Origin: Bacteroidota bacterium
GTDB lineage: Bacteria > Bacteroidota > Bacteroidia > Chitinophagales > Saprospiraceae
NCBI GenBank assembly: GCA_016124585.1
Contig: WGNL01000001.1
Coordinates: 124,001 to 188,000, forward strand
DNA: 64,000 bases
Direction: 5' to 3'
Positions 50,620 through 58,734 of the stretch are shown piece by piece. The translations under genes were made by a program, and so were the position numbers. The notes under the pieces are model-generated. The model was not told where the DNA came from and did not search any database. It saw nothing but the letters and a program-made list of their open reading frames with translations. Numbering within the stretch: the stretch's first letter is position 1; each line of letters begins with the position of its first letter.

Positions 50620-53600
50620 TTACTTTCGAACCAACGAAACGGTGCCACTAAAACGTTTATACTCACCGTCCGCAAACGCTACATCCGCATACCAAACAAA
50701 TACTGCTGGGTCCATGAGTTCCCCTTTATGTTTGCCATCCCAGCCCACTGTTGGGTCGTTGGTCGGGAAATTGTAGTATGCATACACAGCATCGCCCCAG
50801 TTGTCAAATATCAAAAAGGACTTCACTAATTTGACTCTCCCAGGTTCTGCGAAAACTGTTAAGTTGTCATTGATACCATCCCGATTTGGCGAGAAAGCAT
50901 TTGGCACGTAAATATTATTTTTTACAGTGCTGGGTATTACGTTGATGCTTATGCTGTCTGTTGCCGAGCAACCATAAGCGTCTTCAACCGTCAAAGTGTA
51001 AAGCGTCGTCTCCGTGGGTGAAACCTCCTGCTCCAAGCAATCATTGCAGATTCTATTTTCCAAGCCAGTCCAAGTCACTTCTGTCAATGTGCCAATCGGA
51101 ACATTAACAATCGCCTGCAAATTGGCGCTCTCTCCTGCATGGATGATAGGCTCGTCGGCAGTTAATTCAAGAACGAGCATTTCCGGGCCAGTCAGGTCAA
51201 AGATATAAGCAGTCATACAGCCGTTGGCATCTGAACCAATAACCTGATATTGGCCTGCCTCAAGCCCAGCATAGACTGTCGAAGTATGCCAAGTATCGCC
51301 ATCCATTGTAAACAAATAGGGTGGAACGCCTCCAGTTGGTACCCAACTTATTTCACCGCCCAATAAATCATCGCAAGTTGGTGAAACAATGGTGGGGTTC
51401 AGCTCAAAGTAATCAGGCTCCGATAAATCAATATTGTCAATAGTGCTGATACAGCCATTACCATCGGTTACGCTAATAGAATAAATCCCCGCATATAAGT
51501 CTTCCACTGTGGGCGTTGTAGCGCCATTACTCCAATTATAGGACAAAGGCGGCGTGCCACTGTTGGCTGTGATTTGTATCGAACCATCATTGCCATTGAC
51601 GCAAGAAACACTATAACCTAAGTAATTGGAAGTAGAAAAGGAAAGCAACGGTGGTGGCACATAACTCACTGTTGTCGTCACCACGCTATCGCAGCCCAGC
51701 CAATTCGTCAGCGTTTCCGTGAAAACACCCGCTGCCTGCGGGTCACAAGTAGTCGAAGTGACGCTACTACTGGACGATGGCAAAAGCGCTACCGTCGTCG
51801 TCACGATACTATCGCAGCCTTGCCAACTCACTAGTGTTTCTATGAAAATACCAGCTTCGGAAGCCACACAAGTAGTGGCATCGATATTCGTATTGATGGT
51901 AGGCGAGTAGGTCACGGTCGTGGTAACGGTACTGTCGCAACCCAACCAGTTGGTCAGTATTTCGGTAAAAACACCCGTTTGCGACGCATCACAAGTTGTA
52001 ACCGAAAGATTGGTGCTACTGCCCGGCAGCAGTGTCACCGTCGTCGTGACGATGCTGTCGCAGCCTTGCCAAGTCTCCAAAGTTACTGTGAAAACGCCCA
52101 CCTCCATCGGGTCGCAAGTCGTTGCTGTGATGTCAGTAGTCACAGGCGGCGCAAGCGTCAACGTGGTAATAACGAGGCTATCGCATCCCTCTGCCGTCGT
52201 AAAAAGCTGCTCCGACACACCCACTTGGCTTGCATCGCAGGTAGTTGCATGGAGTTGCGTGGTATCGCTCATCGAAAAATCAACTGTGGTAATGACAGTG
52301 CTATCGCAACCATTTTGCCCAACCCAATCCTCCACAAACACCCCGACGTTGCCCATCACGCAAGTAGTTTCAAACAGATAAGTCGTATCTGCATTGACGA
52401 AGGAGACTGTCGTAATCACCACGCTATCGCAGCCGCTGCTATTGGTGTAAATTTCCTCAAACACTCCCGCCTCCGTCGGGTCGCAAGTGGTGCTGTTCAA
52501 CAAGTTCGTGTCCATCGGGGAAAGGCTCACCGTGGTGACCACAAGGCTATCGCAGCCGTGCTGGTTCGTGAGCGTTGTTTCGAAAACTCCTGCTTGGTTT
52601 GGGTCGCAAGTCGTTGAAAACAAGTTTGTCGTATCTGCATTGGCGAAGCTGACCGTGGTAATGATGACACTGTCGCACCCATTCGCATTGGTCAAAATCT
52701 CTTCGAAAACCCCCGCCTCGCTGGGGTCGCAACTCGTTTCAAACAACGTCGTCGTATCCACATTGAGGAAGACAATCGTCGTGATAACGATGCTATCGCA
52801 GCCAAAACCATTCGTTAGGGTTTCTTCGAAAACACCCACTTCCGACGCATCGCAGGAACTCCCCGATAAATACGTCGTGTCAGACCCGACATAGGTGATG
52901 GTCGAAATCACCGTGCTATCGCAGCCAAACTGGTTCGTCAGGTTTTGCTCAAAAACCCCCGCCTCGTTTGCGAAGCAAGTATTCCCCAAAATTGTAGTCG
53001 TATCGCTCGGCGACAGGCTCACCGTCGTGATGACCACGCTATCGCAGCCGCCCGACCCCGTGAAGGTAATTTCAAAAATACCTGCCTCCATCGAATTGCA
53101 GGTGGTGCCGCTCACATAGGTCGTGTCTGCCCCGCTATTGCTATTGGTGACAATGGCAGAATCGGTGGCGCTACAACCATCGGCAGCCGTCACCGTCACC
53201 GTATAATTGCCGGCAGGCACGGCGGTCAAATCCTCCGTGTTCGCCCCATTGCTCCATAAAAAAGCGAAAGGCCCTGTACCGCCCGACAGGCTCAGGTTCA
53301 CGCTCCCCAATCCTTGGCAGGTTTCTGGCGAGGTGGTACTGTTGAGCGACGGTGCTTGCGTTCCGTTTCCCACAAAAAAGCTAGTGTCAGCGGAGCAAGT
53401 GCTGCCCAGCGTCACGGTTAGTGTATAGTTCCCAGCCGCAAGGCCGCTGATATTGGGCGTGGTCTGTCCATCCGCCCATTCGTAAGCATAGGAAACCCCA
53501 CTCGGCGGCGGGTTCGGCTGGGTATTGGTTGAAATACTGCCGTTGGGAACAGTGCAGGAGCTGTTTTCTGCTACTGTTGCGCTGATATTTAACCCTAAAT

Positions 53601-54636
53601 TGATATTGGAGAGTGGTGTGCTTCCAGAGTAAGTACAGCCATTTGCCCCCGTCACTGTCACCGAATAATCGTCGGCGGGGATATTGGCAATATCTTCGGT
53701 ATTGGCGCTGAAACTCCCATCAGCATTGGCCCAAGAAAAACTGAACGGGGCAGCCCCACCCGTTACCGTCAGGTTGATAGCGCCGTTTTCGCCGCCACAG
53801 ATGGCATCTATCGGGGCAGTGGCCACCAGCGGGTTATTGGGCGAATCAAATATAGTGATGCTAGGATTCCAGCTTTGTGTACAGTTGCCGAGCGTGACGG
53901 TCGCCGAATATGTTCCCCCCGAAATATCAAGATTGCTCGGTGTCGTGACCCCATTGCTCCAAGCCCAGTTAAAAGGCGTGGAAGTCAGCGGCGTGAATGC
54001 GATACCTCCGTTTGGAGGGCTGTTGCAGGTCGTATTGTCAAAGCTGCTCTGCGAATAATAATTGCTGATATTTTGGTTGAAAAACCCGGTGTAATTGCCC
54101 ACAAAGAAATCGAGGTTCTGTATCGCACCAAGCCCATCGGAAATGGTCACAAAATAAGACCCGCTCCCCGTCAGCCCCGTCAGGTCTTCTGTCTGTGCGC
54201 CGTTGCTCCAGTTAAAAACAAATGGCGGATTTCCCGCCCAGACTGTCAGATTTATGGCCCCAACCCCCATAGCGCAGGTATCCCAAGTCGCCGTGCCCGT
54301 CACGGAAAGCGGCCCAGGGTTTAGGGCTGGCACGGCAAAGGTTTCCGTGCCCGTGCAGACACCCGCCAAAGTCACCGTCACGGTGTAATACCCGGCGGGC
54401 AGGTCGGTGATGTCCTCCGTGGTGGCACCGTTCGACCAAGCATAGGTGTAATTATCCGGCGGGGTGACGGTCAAGTCCACCGCACCATTCGGCGGATTGG
54501 CAGTGCAGGGCGTGATAAAACCTGTAATGGTTATATCGTTCGGAACCTTGGGTATGCCCTCAAAAGGGTTGTTTGCCCTGGCAAAAACCAAGGCCGACAA
54601 AAGGAATGCTGCGAGAAAGTGTAAGCGTCTATTCAT
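50620..54636 (-). CDS. Giant adhesin-like protein with SprB-type modules and CHU_C gliding-motility C-terminus
   Basis: 1338 residues. Signal peptide MNRRLHFLAAFLLSALVFARA. Residues about 30-490 are SprB-like/PKD-type modules with the pattern YxWSNGxxTEDIxxLPAGxYxVTVT. Residues about 499-991 are twelve tandem 41-residue repeats, each with two Cys, of the form TxxxxTTCDxxxxGVFxExLTNxxGCDS(V/T)VxTTVx. Two more SprB-like modules follow, and the last ~95 residues are the gliding-motility-associated C-terminal (CHU_C) domain: NNIYVPNAFSPNRDGINDN, FLIFDNWGDAVY, WDGKHKG. Secretion by T9SS and surface display are expected. The DNA is GC-richer than its surroundings. Confidence 0.9.
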   Translation of the reverse strand: MNRRLHFLAAFLLSALVFARANNPFEGIPKVPNDITITGFITPCTANPPNGAVDLTVTPPDNYTYAWSNGATTEDITDLPAGYYTVTVTLAGVCTGTETFAVPALNPGPLSVTGTATWDTCAMGVGAINLTVWAGNPPFVFNWSNGAQTEDLTGLTGSGSYFVTISDGLGAIQNLDFFVGNYTGFFNQNISNYYSQSSFDNTTCNSPPNGGIAFTPLTSTPFNWAWSNGVTTPSNLDISGGTYSATVTLGNCTQSWNPSITIFDSPNNPLVATAPIDAICGGENGAINLTVTGGAAPFSFSWANADGSFSANTEDIANIPADDYSVTVTGANGCTYSGSTPLSNINLGLNISATVAENSSCTVPNGSISTNTQPNPPPSGVSYAYEWADGQTTPNISGLAAGNYTLTVTLGSTCSADTSFFVGNGTQAPSLNSTTSPETCQGLGSVNLSLSGGTGPFAFLWSNGANTEDLTAVPAGNYTVTVTAADGCSATDSAIVTNSNSGADTTYVSGTTCNSMEAGIFEITFTGSGGCDSVVITTVSLSPSDTTTILGNTCFANEAGVFEQNLTNQFGCDSTVISTITYVGSDTTYLSGSSCDASEVGVFEETLTNGFGCDSIVITTIVFLNVDTTTLFETSCDPSEAGVFEEILTNANGCDSVIITTVSFANADTTNLFSTTCDPNQAGVFETTLTNQHGCDSLVVTTVSLSPMDTNLLNSTTCDPTEAGVFEEIYTNSSGCDSVVITTVSFVNADTTYLFETTCVMGNVGVFVEDWVGQNGCDSTVITTVDFSMSDTTQLHATTCDASQVGVSEQLFTTAEGCDSLVITTLTLAPPVTTDITATTCDPMEVGVFTVTLETWQGCDSIVTTTVTLLPGSSTNLSVTTCDASQTGVFTEILTNWLGCDSTVTTTVTYSPTINTNIDATTCVASEAGIFIETLVSWQGCDSIVTTTVALLPSSSSSVTSTTCDPQAAGVFTETLTNWLGCDSVVTTTVSYVPPPLLSFSTSNYLGYSVSCVNGNDGSIQITANSGTPPLSYNWSNGATTPTVEDLYAGIYSISVTDGNGCISTIDNIDLSEPDYFELNPTIVSPTCDDLLGGEISWVPTGGVPPYLFTMDGDTWHTSTVYAGLEAGQYQVIGSDANGCMTAYIFDLTGPEMLVLELTADEPIIHAGESANLQAIVNVPIGTLTEVTWTGLENRICNDCLEQEVSPTETTLYTLTVEDAYGCSATDSISINVIPSTVKNNIYVPNAFSPNRDGINDNLTVFAEPGRVKLVKSFLIFDNWGDAVYAYYNFPTNDPTVGWDGKHKGELMDPAVFVWYADVAFADGEYKRFSGTVSLVRK
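51664..53140 (-). repeat. Twelve tandem 123-base coding repeats
   Basis: In-frame repeats of 41 codons within the CHU_C protein gene. All carry TTC(D/N/V) near the start and GCDS in the second half, so each module has a Cys pair. Repeats differ from one another by many substitutions, so the array is old rather than freshly amplified, although the later copies (ending LGCDSTVTTTV or WQGCDSIVTTTV) form a more similar subgroup. Confidence 0.85.
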
Positions 54637-54661
54637 TGAAATCCTGAATGCTTGATTCGCT

Positions 54662-54692
54662 CAAAAATACTTTTAATCGTTAATAGCCCAAA
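54662..54692 (-). promoter_or_regulatory. Promoter candidate of the CHU_C protein gene
   Basis: On the minus strand: TTTG (54692-54689), a 19-base spacer and TATTTTTG (54669-54662), an excellent match. The start would be about 20 bases before the ATG. Confidence 0.55.
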
Positions 54693-54785
54693 ACAAGCCC
54701 GCCCTTATTTGCGGGATAGTCGCTTGCTTGCAAATTTTATAGCCGAATGCGCCGCTGCATTTCTTCACTATAGTATCGGCCTAGC

Positions 54786-54813
54786 GGTGTCACCTTTCTA
54801 AAAAGGTGTCACC
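54786..54813. promoter_or_regulatory. Tandem copies of palindrome GGTGTCACC
   Basis: GGTGTCACC occurs at 54786-54794 and 54805-54813, centre to centre 19 bases, on nearly the same helix face. Each copy is a perfect 4-bp dyad around a central base. This looks like a two-site operator in the divergent region. Confidence 0.4.
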
Positions 54814-54994
54814 GTTCACCGCTCTTCTTGCCTTTGTCATGGCCACAGGCCAACTCTGAATCATAGATGACAACACATTTAACAAAGCAACAGCAACTGG
54901 TCATAACAAACGCATTCTTAATAACTAACAATCGCCCCTCTTATCTTTAATTTTTATCTATTTCATTTTACTTTTAACCCAAAATAATTCAAAT

Positions 54995-57064
54995 ATGGTA
55001 TCCCAAACCCTAGACCTCAACCATATACCCCCCATTGAAATAGCCACCGAAGCCATCGGCAGGGCAGATGACCTTCGGTTCCTTCACAAGCATGTAGGCA
55101 AAAGTGACAAAGTCGCCGTCGTCCGTGGCATCGGCGGCATGGGCAAGACCACCTTCGTAAAAGCCTTTGTCGCTACCCACCGTGCCGACTTCGACCATAT
55201 CGCATGGATAGGCAGTTCCGAAAACCTCGTCGCTTCCGTCGCCAACGACACACAATTGCACCAAAGCCTCGGCCTCCATTTCACCGAAGAACTGCCCGAA
55301 GACCGCTTCTTAAAGGTCATGTCAGCGCTGAACCAATGCCCTGGCAACAACCTCCTCGTACTCGACAACGCCGAAACCTCCCTCACCGACACCCTCGTAC
55401 AAAATAAGCCGCTGGCGCAATGGCTCCCCGGCGCACACTGGAAGAAAATCGCCACCAGCCGGGAGCACCTCACGGGCTTCCAGGAATACCCCCTCGAAAG
55501 GCTGGAACCCGACCATGCCCTCGACCTCTTCCGGCTGCATTACCCATCCGATGACTCCAACCGGGACGTGCTGGCGCTCATCGAACTGGTGGATTACCAC
55601 ACCCTCACCCTCGAAATATTGGCCAAGACCCTCGCCAAGGACCGGGGCCGGGGCAATATCACCCTCGCCAAAGTCCATGACAGCATCGCCAACCACCGCC
55701 TGCACGATGACGACCTCCAAAAGCTCATCGAACTGGAACACCCCGGTGATAAGAGCGGCGTTTACAAGCACCTATTTGGCGCTTTCGAGGTGGTGAAACT
55801 GGACGCCGCCGAAACCGCCGCCCTCCAGCTTTTCCTCCTGCTCCCCACCGATGGTTTGGTGGAAAACGCCGGGCATCCGCTTTCCTTCTTCGAGGGCGAT
55901 TTCCCCCTCCCTGAAATCTTAAAACCCGATATTGTGGAAGTCTTCGACAATCTGGTGGACAAAGGCTGGTTGGAGCGGGATAAGGAAAACCGTTACAAGC
56001 TGCATCGGTTGTTGCGGGAGGTGTTGTTGTATAAGATTAAGCCGAGTGTGGAGGCGGCGGAGGGGTTTATTTGGTATATTGCCAACTTATTTAACTTTGA
56101 TGTAAACACTAATTTCCCAAAGCTTTTCCCCTTGCTTCCTTTTGGTGATGCCGTGATAGAACTGTATGCAGACAGTAGAAATGAGGCAATTTCATTATTG
56201 CAAAACAATTTAGGAAGTGTTTATGAAGAAACTAGTAACTACAAAAAAGCAAGTCAACTATTGGAAGCCGCACTTGCTAGCAGCCTCGCCAGCTTTGTAG
56301 AATCGCACCCCAATGTTGCCACCAGCAAGTCAAACCTCGCCAATGTTTACCGTAGAATGGGCCGCCAAACCGAGGCCGCCTTACTTATGGAAGCCGCATT
56401 AGTCAGCGATCTTGCCAACTTTGGTGCATTACATCCCACCCTCTTCCTTCGTAGGTCAAATCTTGCCAATGTATATTATAGCATGGGGCGCCTTGATAAA
56501 GCTGCTCCACTACTAGAAGCCGCACTTGCCAGCGACCTTGCCAGATTCGGGGAGTCACACGCTAGAGTCGCACTTATCAAATCAAACCTAGCCGTTATTT
56601 ACAACGATATGGGGCACCATGCTACAGCCGCCACTCTTTTGGAAACAGCTCTTGTCGATGACATTGCTAGATTTGGGGAAATGCACCCTAATATTGCTGT
56701 TAGCAGGACGAACCTAGCTCTAGTATATCGCAACTTAGGTCGGCACGTTGAAGCTATTCAACTTTTGGAAGCCGCATATGCCAGCGACCTTGCTAATTTT
56801 GGGGAGTCGCATCCCAATATTGCCGTTCACTACAATAAGCTTGCACTTATATTTGTCTCAATAGGCAATTACGAAAAGGCATTAAGGCATTTCCAAAAAG
56901 CCCTTTCAATCTTCAAAATAGTTTACGAAGAAAATCACCCAGATATTAATACAGTCAATAAAAATATTATCATTACCATCTCCCAAGGCGCCGCCGCAGG
57001 CGACCCCGCTATGCTAGCCCTCCAAGCCCAACTGGATAAAGAAGCTAAGCCTACCGATGGATAG
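54995..57064 (+). CDS. NB-ARC STAND NTPase with C-terminal TPR repeats
   Basis: 689 residues, no signal peptide, hence cytoplasmic. Order: short N-terminal tail and EAIGRADDL box (19-27, like the FVGRE entry to NB-ARC domains); Walker A RGIGGMGKTTF (44-54); Walker B NNLLVLDNAE (118-127); sensor-like ATSRE (153-157); winged-helix region to about 350; then about six 42-residue kinesin-light-chain-type TPRs (400-650) with LANVYRRMGRQTEAALLMEAAL and ESHPN repeats. STAND NTPases of this type are known signal switches, including antiphage NLR-like proteins, but no effector domain (TIR, nuclease, protease, pore) is fused here. Codon use changes sharply near residue 345. Confidence 0.87.
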   Translation: MVSQTLDLNHIPPIEIATEAIGRADDLRFLHKHVGKSDKVAVVRGIGGMGKTTFVKAFVATHRADFDHIAWIGSSENLVASVANDTQLHQSLGLHFTEELPEDRFLKVMSALNQCPGNNLLVLDNAETSLTDTLVQNKPLAQWLPGAHWKKIATSREHLTGFQEYPLERLEPDHALDLFRLHYPSDDSNRDVLALIELVDYHTLTLEILAKTLAKDRGRGNITLAKVHDSIANHRLHDDDLQKLIELEHPGDKSGVYKHLFGAFEVVKLDAAETAALQLFLLLPTDGLVENAGHPLSFFEGDFPLPEILKPDIVEVFDNLVDKGWLERDKENRYKLHRLLREVLLYKIKPSVEAAEGFIWYIANLFNFDVNTNFPKLFPLLPFGDAVIELYADSRNEAISLLQNNLGSVYEETSNYKKASQLLEAALASSLASFVESHPNVATSKSNLANVYRRMGRQTEAALLMEAALVSDLANFGALHPTLFLRRSNLANVYYSMGRLDKAAPLLEAALASDLARFGESHARVALIKSNLAVIYNDMGHHATAATLLETALVDDIARFGEMHPNIAVSRTNLALVYRNLGRHVEAIQLLEAAYASDLANFGESHPNIAVHYNKLALIFVSIGNYEKALRHFQKALSIFKIVYEENHPDINTVNKNIIITISQGAAAGDPAMLALQAQLDKEAKPTDG

Positions 57065-57364
57065 GGTAGTGTAGCAGGGAGCAGTGCACCCTTTTTCAGG
57101 AAGAATGCGCATAACAGGCAAGCTTTCGATGAGGGGCAGTTTGCCGATATTCAAAAGCCCCAAACGCTTCACCTGGTTTTTTTGTCGAAAAATTAAAAAA
57201 AATATTAATCCCGCAAGTACAAGTTATTGCAAATAACATTAGCTTTGTAGCCTTATGTAAACATTCTATATTGCGAGCGATAAACACCCTTGTTCACTAA
57301 AAACCATTGCTTTTCCAGCCTTCTATCGTCACCATATTTCTTAACATATAAAACTATAACCCTC
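57065..57364. other. Intergenic region with palindrome and -7 element
   Basis: 300 bases between the NB-ARC gene and the next plus-strand gene. No terminator is seen after the NB-ARC gene. GTTATT-GCA-AATAAC (57223-57237) sits two bases before TAGCTTTG (57240-57247), a -7-like element. Confidence 0.45.
57223..57247 (+). promoter_or_regulatory. Palindrome plus -7 element before the 57365 gene
   Basis: A 6-bp dyad GTTATT/AATAAC with a 3-base centre directly abuts TAGCTTTG. No -33 TTG at normal distance exists, so regulation by a factor at the dyad is possible. Confidence 0.35.
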
Positions 57365-58270
57365 ATGAGAGCACGTTTCGATGCGAAACTCAATATGTAT
57401 CGCACAGTCGCACAATTGGTCACGGACGAACAGACCCGTTTCAATGCCATTACCGGATTTCCCCTTGTTTATGCGCCTTATGCTACCTTATTAACCAACG
57501 TAGAACCGTGGGTAATAATCGCCTTATCAGACCCGAATATAGAAGCCGGAATCGTACTGGGATATAAGCAGAGCTTGGCAAATGCCGCAGAACTGGTGGC
57601 CAATTTCACAGGCGTATATGCCTCCGTCACCAATAATCCGATATTAATGAATATCATGAATGTCAAAGCTACTGCTTTAGTTAAAGAGAAAAAAGACCGT
57701 CTTCCCGCCATCTGCCAGACCATATATGACGAAGCCGATGCTGTAAAAGTAGCTGCCGCCGATTATGGCCTCACACAGGATGCCCTCGATGCCCTCGATA
57801 CCGCCAACACTACTTACAGTGCCGCTGCCAACAACCCACGCATAGCACATGGCAAGCTCAAAACCGCCAATGAAATGATTGATAAATCATTCGACTCCAT
57901 GGATAGAATCCTGAACGAACAGCTCGACCGCCTCGTGGCCACCGTCGCTACCTCCGACCCAACGCTGCTGAGCCTTTGGAAGACCGCCCGCACCATCATT
58001 GACCCAGCTACCGAGCATACGACATTGACGATTACAGTTACAAATACTGCGGGTGAACCCGTTGAAAACGCCGAATGTGTATTGACGAAATTGGATATGG
58101 TTAAAACAGTTATTACGGATGAATTCGGTATCGCTTATATTCCGACCATAGGTTCCGGCGATTGGGCGGTATCCGCTACGGCTTCTGGCTACCAGCCTTA
58201 TTCATTGGCTTCATTTAAAATTATCAATAAGGAAGATAATGCGTTAAATATCACACTTATAGCGCAATAA
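57365..58270 (+). CDS. Helical protein with C-terminal carboxypeptidase-regulatory-like domain
   Basis: 301 residues from MRARFDAKLNMYRTVAQLVTD; the longer reading from 57290 has an odd leader. No signal peptide. The N-terminal ~220 residues are predicted mainly helical (AKLNMYRTVAQLVTDEQTRFNAI ... LANAAELVANFTGVYASVTNNP ... MIDKSFDSMDRILNEQLDRLVATVA). The C-terminal ~80 residues look like a carboxypeptidase-D-regulatory/DUF4480-type beta-sandwich (LTITVTNTAGEPVENAECVLT ... GSGDWAVSATASGYQPY). I recall similar Bacteroidota proteins annotated only as hypothetical. Function unknown. It may be co-expressed with the NB-ARC gene. Confidence 0.7.
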   Translation: MRARFDAKLNMYRTVAQLVTDEQTRFNAITGFPLVYAPYATLLTNVEPWVIIALSDPNIEAGIVLGYKQSLANAAELVANFTGVYASVTNNPILMNIMNVKATALVKEKKDRLPAICQTIYDEADAVKVAAADYGLTQDALDALDTANTTYSAAANNPRIAHGKLKTANEMIDKSFDSMDRILNEQLDRLVATVATSDPTLLSLWKTARTIIDPATEHTTLTITVTNTAGEPVENAECVLTKLDMVKTVITDEFGIAYIPTIGSGDWAVSATASGYQPYSLASFKIINKEDNALNITLIAQ

Positions 58271-58275
58271 TTGAT

Positions 58276-58315
58276 AAGCCCCGACAAATAATCAATCATT
58301 TGTCGGGGCTTTTTT
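58276..58315 (+). terminator. Terminator after the 57365 gene
   Basis: AAGCCCCGACAAAT/ATTTGTCGGGGCTT, a perfect 14-bp stem with an 8-base loop and a T run. Confidence 0.92.
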
Positions 58316-58341
58316 GTGCCTTTTTCCCATCCCTAGTTTTC

Positions 58342-58572
58342 GATTTCGACGTTAACGCTGTTCATTTCTACATCAACGTTGTCAATTTCTGCCCTGTCGA
58401 TATTAATTTCGACCCCATCGTTGTTAATTTCTGGCTCATCGCTGTCGATTTCTGCTTCATCGCTGTTAATTTCTAACCCATCGTTATCAATTTCTGTCCT
58501 GTCGATATTAATTTCGACCCCATCGTTGTTAATTTCTGGCCCATCGCTGTCGATTTCTGCCCTGTCGATATT
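58342..58572. repeat. Tandem array of eleven 21-base units
   Basis: Unit type on the plus strand: (A/G/C)ATTTC followed by a variable middle and ending TCG(T/C/A)TGT(T/C) or TCGATATT. The block 58384-58446 recurs at 58489-58551 with two differences, an offset of five units. On the minus strand the array reads as acidic heptads of the form (x)EI(N/D)xDG, but without a usable start codon; on the plus strand as hydrophobic/Ser heptads. Probably a minisatellite or remnant of a repetitive coding sequence. Confidence 0.85.
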
Positions 58573-58734
58573 CCCCGCTAGCTCCCTTTCCTCCTCCCTT
58601 TCAATCGAAAACCCTAGTATTTACTGGTAAACAGCCAAAACAGCACTTTTCGTTCTACTTCAATTTAGCGCAAAAAAATAGGAGGAGCAACCGTAAAGTC
58701 GCATCCTCCCGTTAACACCCGTTTAATCACTTGT

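Larger units (their letters stand above)
54637..54994. other. Intergenic region between divergent genes
   Basis: 358 bases. It holds a minus-strand consensus promoter (54662-54692) for the CHU_C gene and a pair of palindromes (54786-54813). TATCTTTA near 54944 is a near-match to a plus-strand -7 element for the NB-ARC gene. No RNA gene or small ORF is convincing. Confidence 0.5.
58271..58734. other. Intergenic region with terminator and tandem repeat array
   Basis: Holds the terminator at 58276-58315 and an 11 x 21-base array (58342-58572), then about 160 bases without a recognised feature before the end of the TPR lipoprotein gene. Both strands are open across the array because the unit is a multiple of three. 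Confidence 0.6.

Noticed and set aside
51719-52894. Long antisense frames over the 41-residue repeats
   Set aside because: They are by-products of the repeat codons in the CHU_C gene: repetitive VVTxLSQP-like translations with no start context.
58342-58572. CRISPR array
   Set aside because: Units are directly abutting with no unique spacers, and no cas gene is near.
54637-58734. Mobile element or genomic island boundaries around the NB-ARC locus
   Set aside because: The base composition differs, but I found no integrase, transposase, tRNA end repeat or flanking direct repeat.
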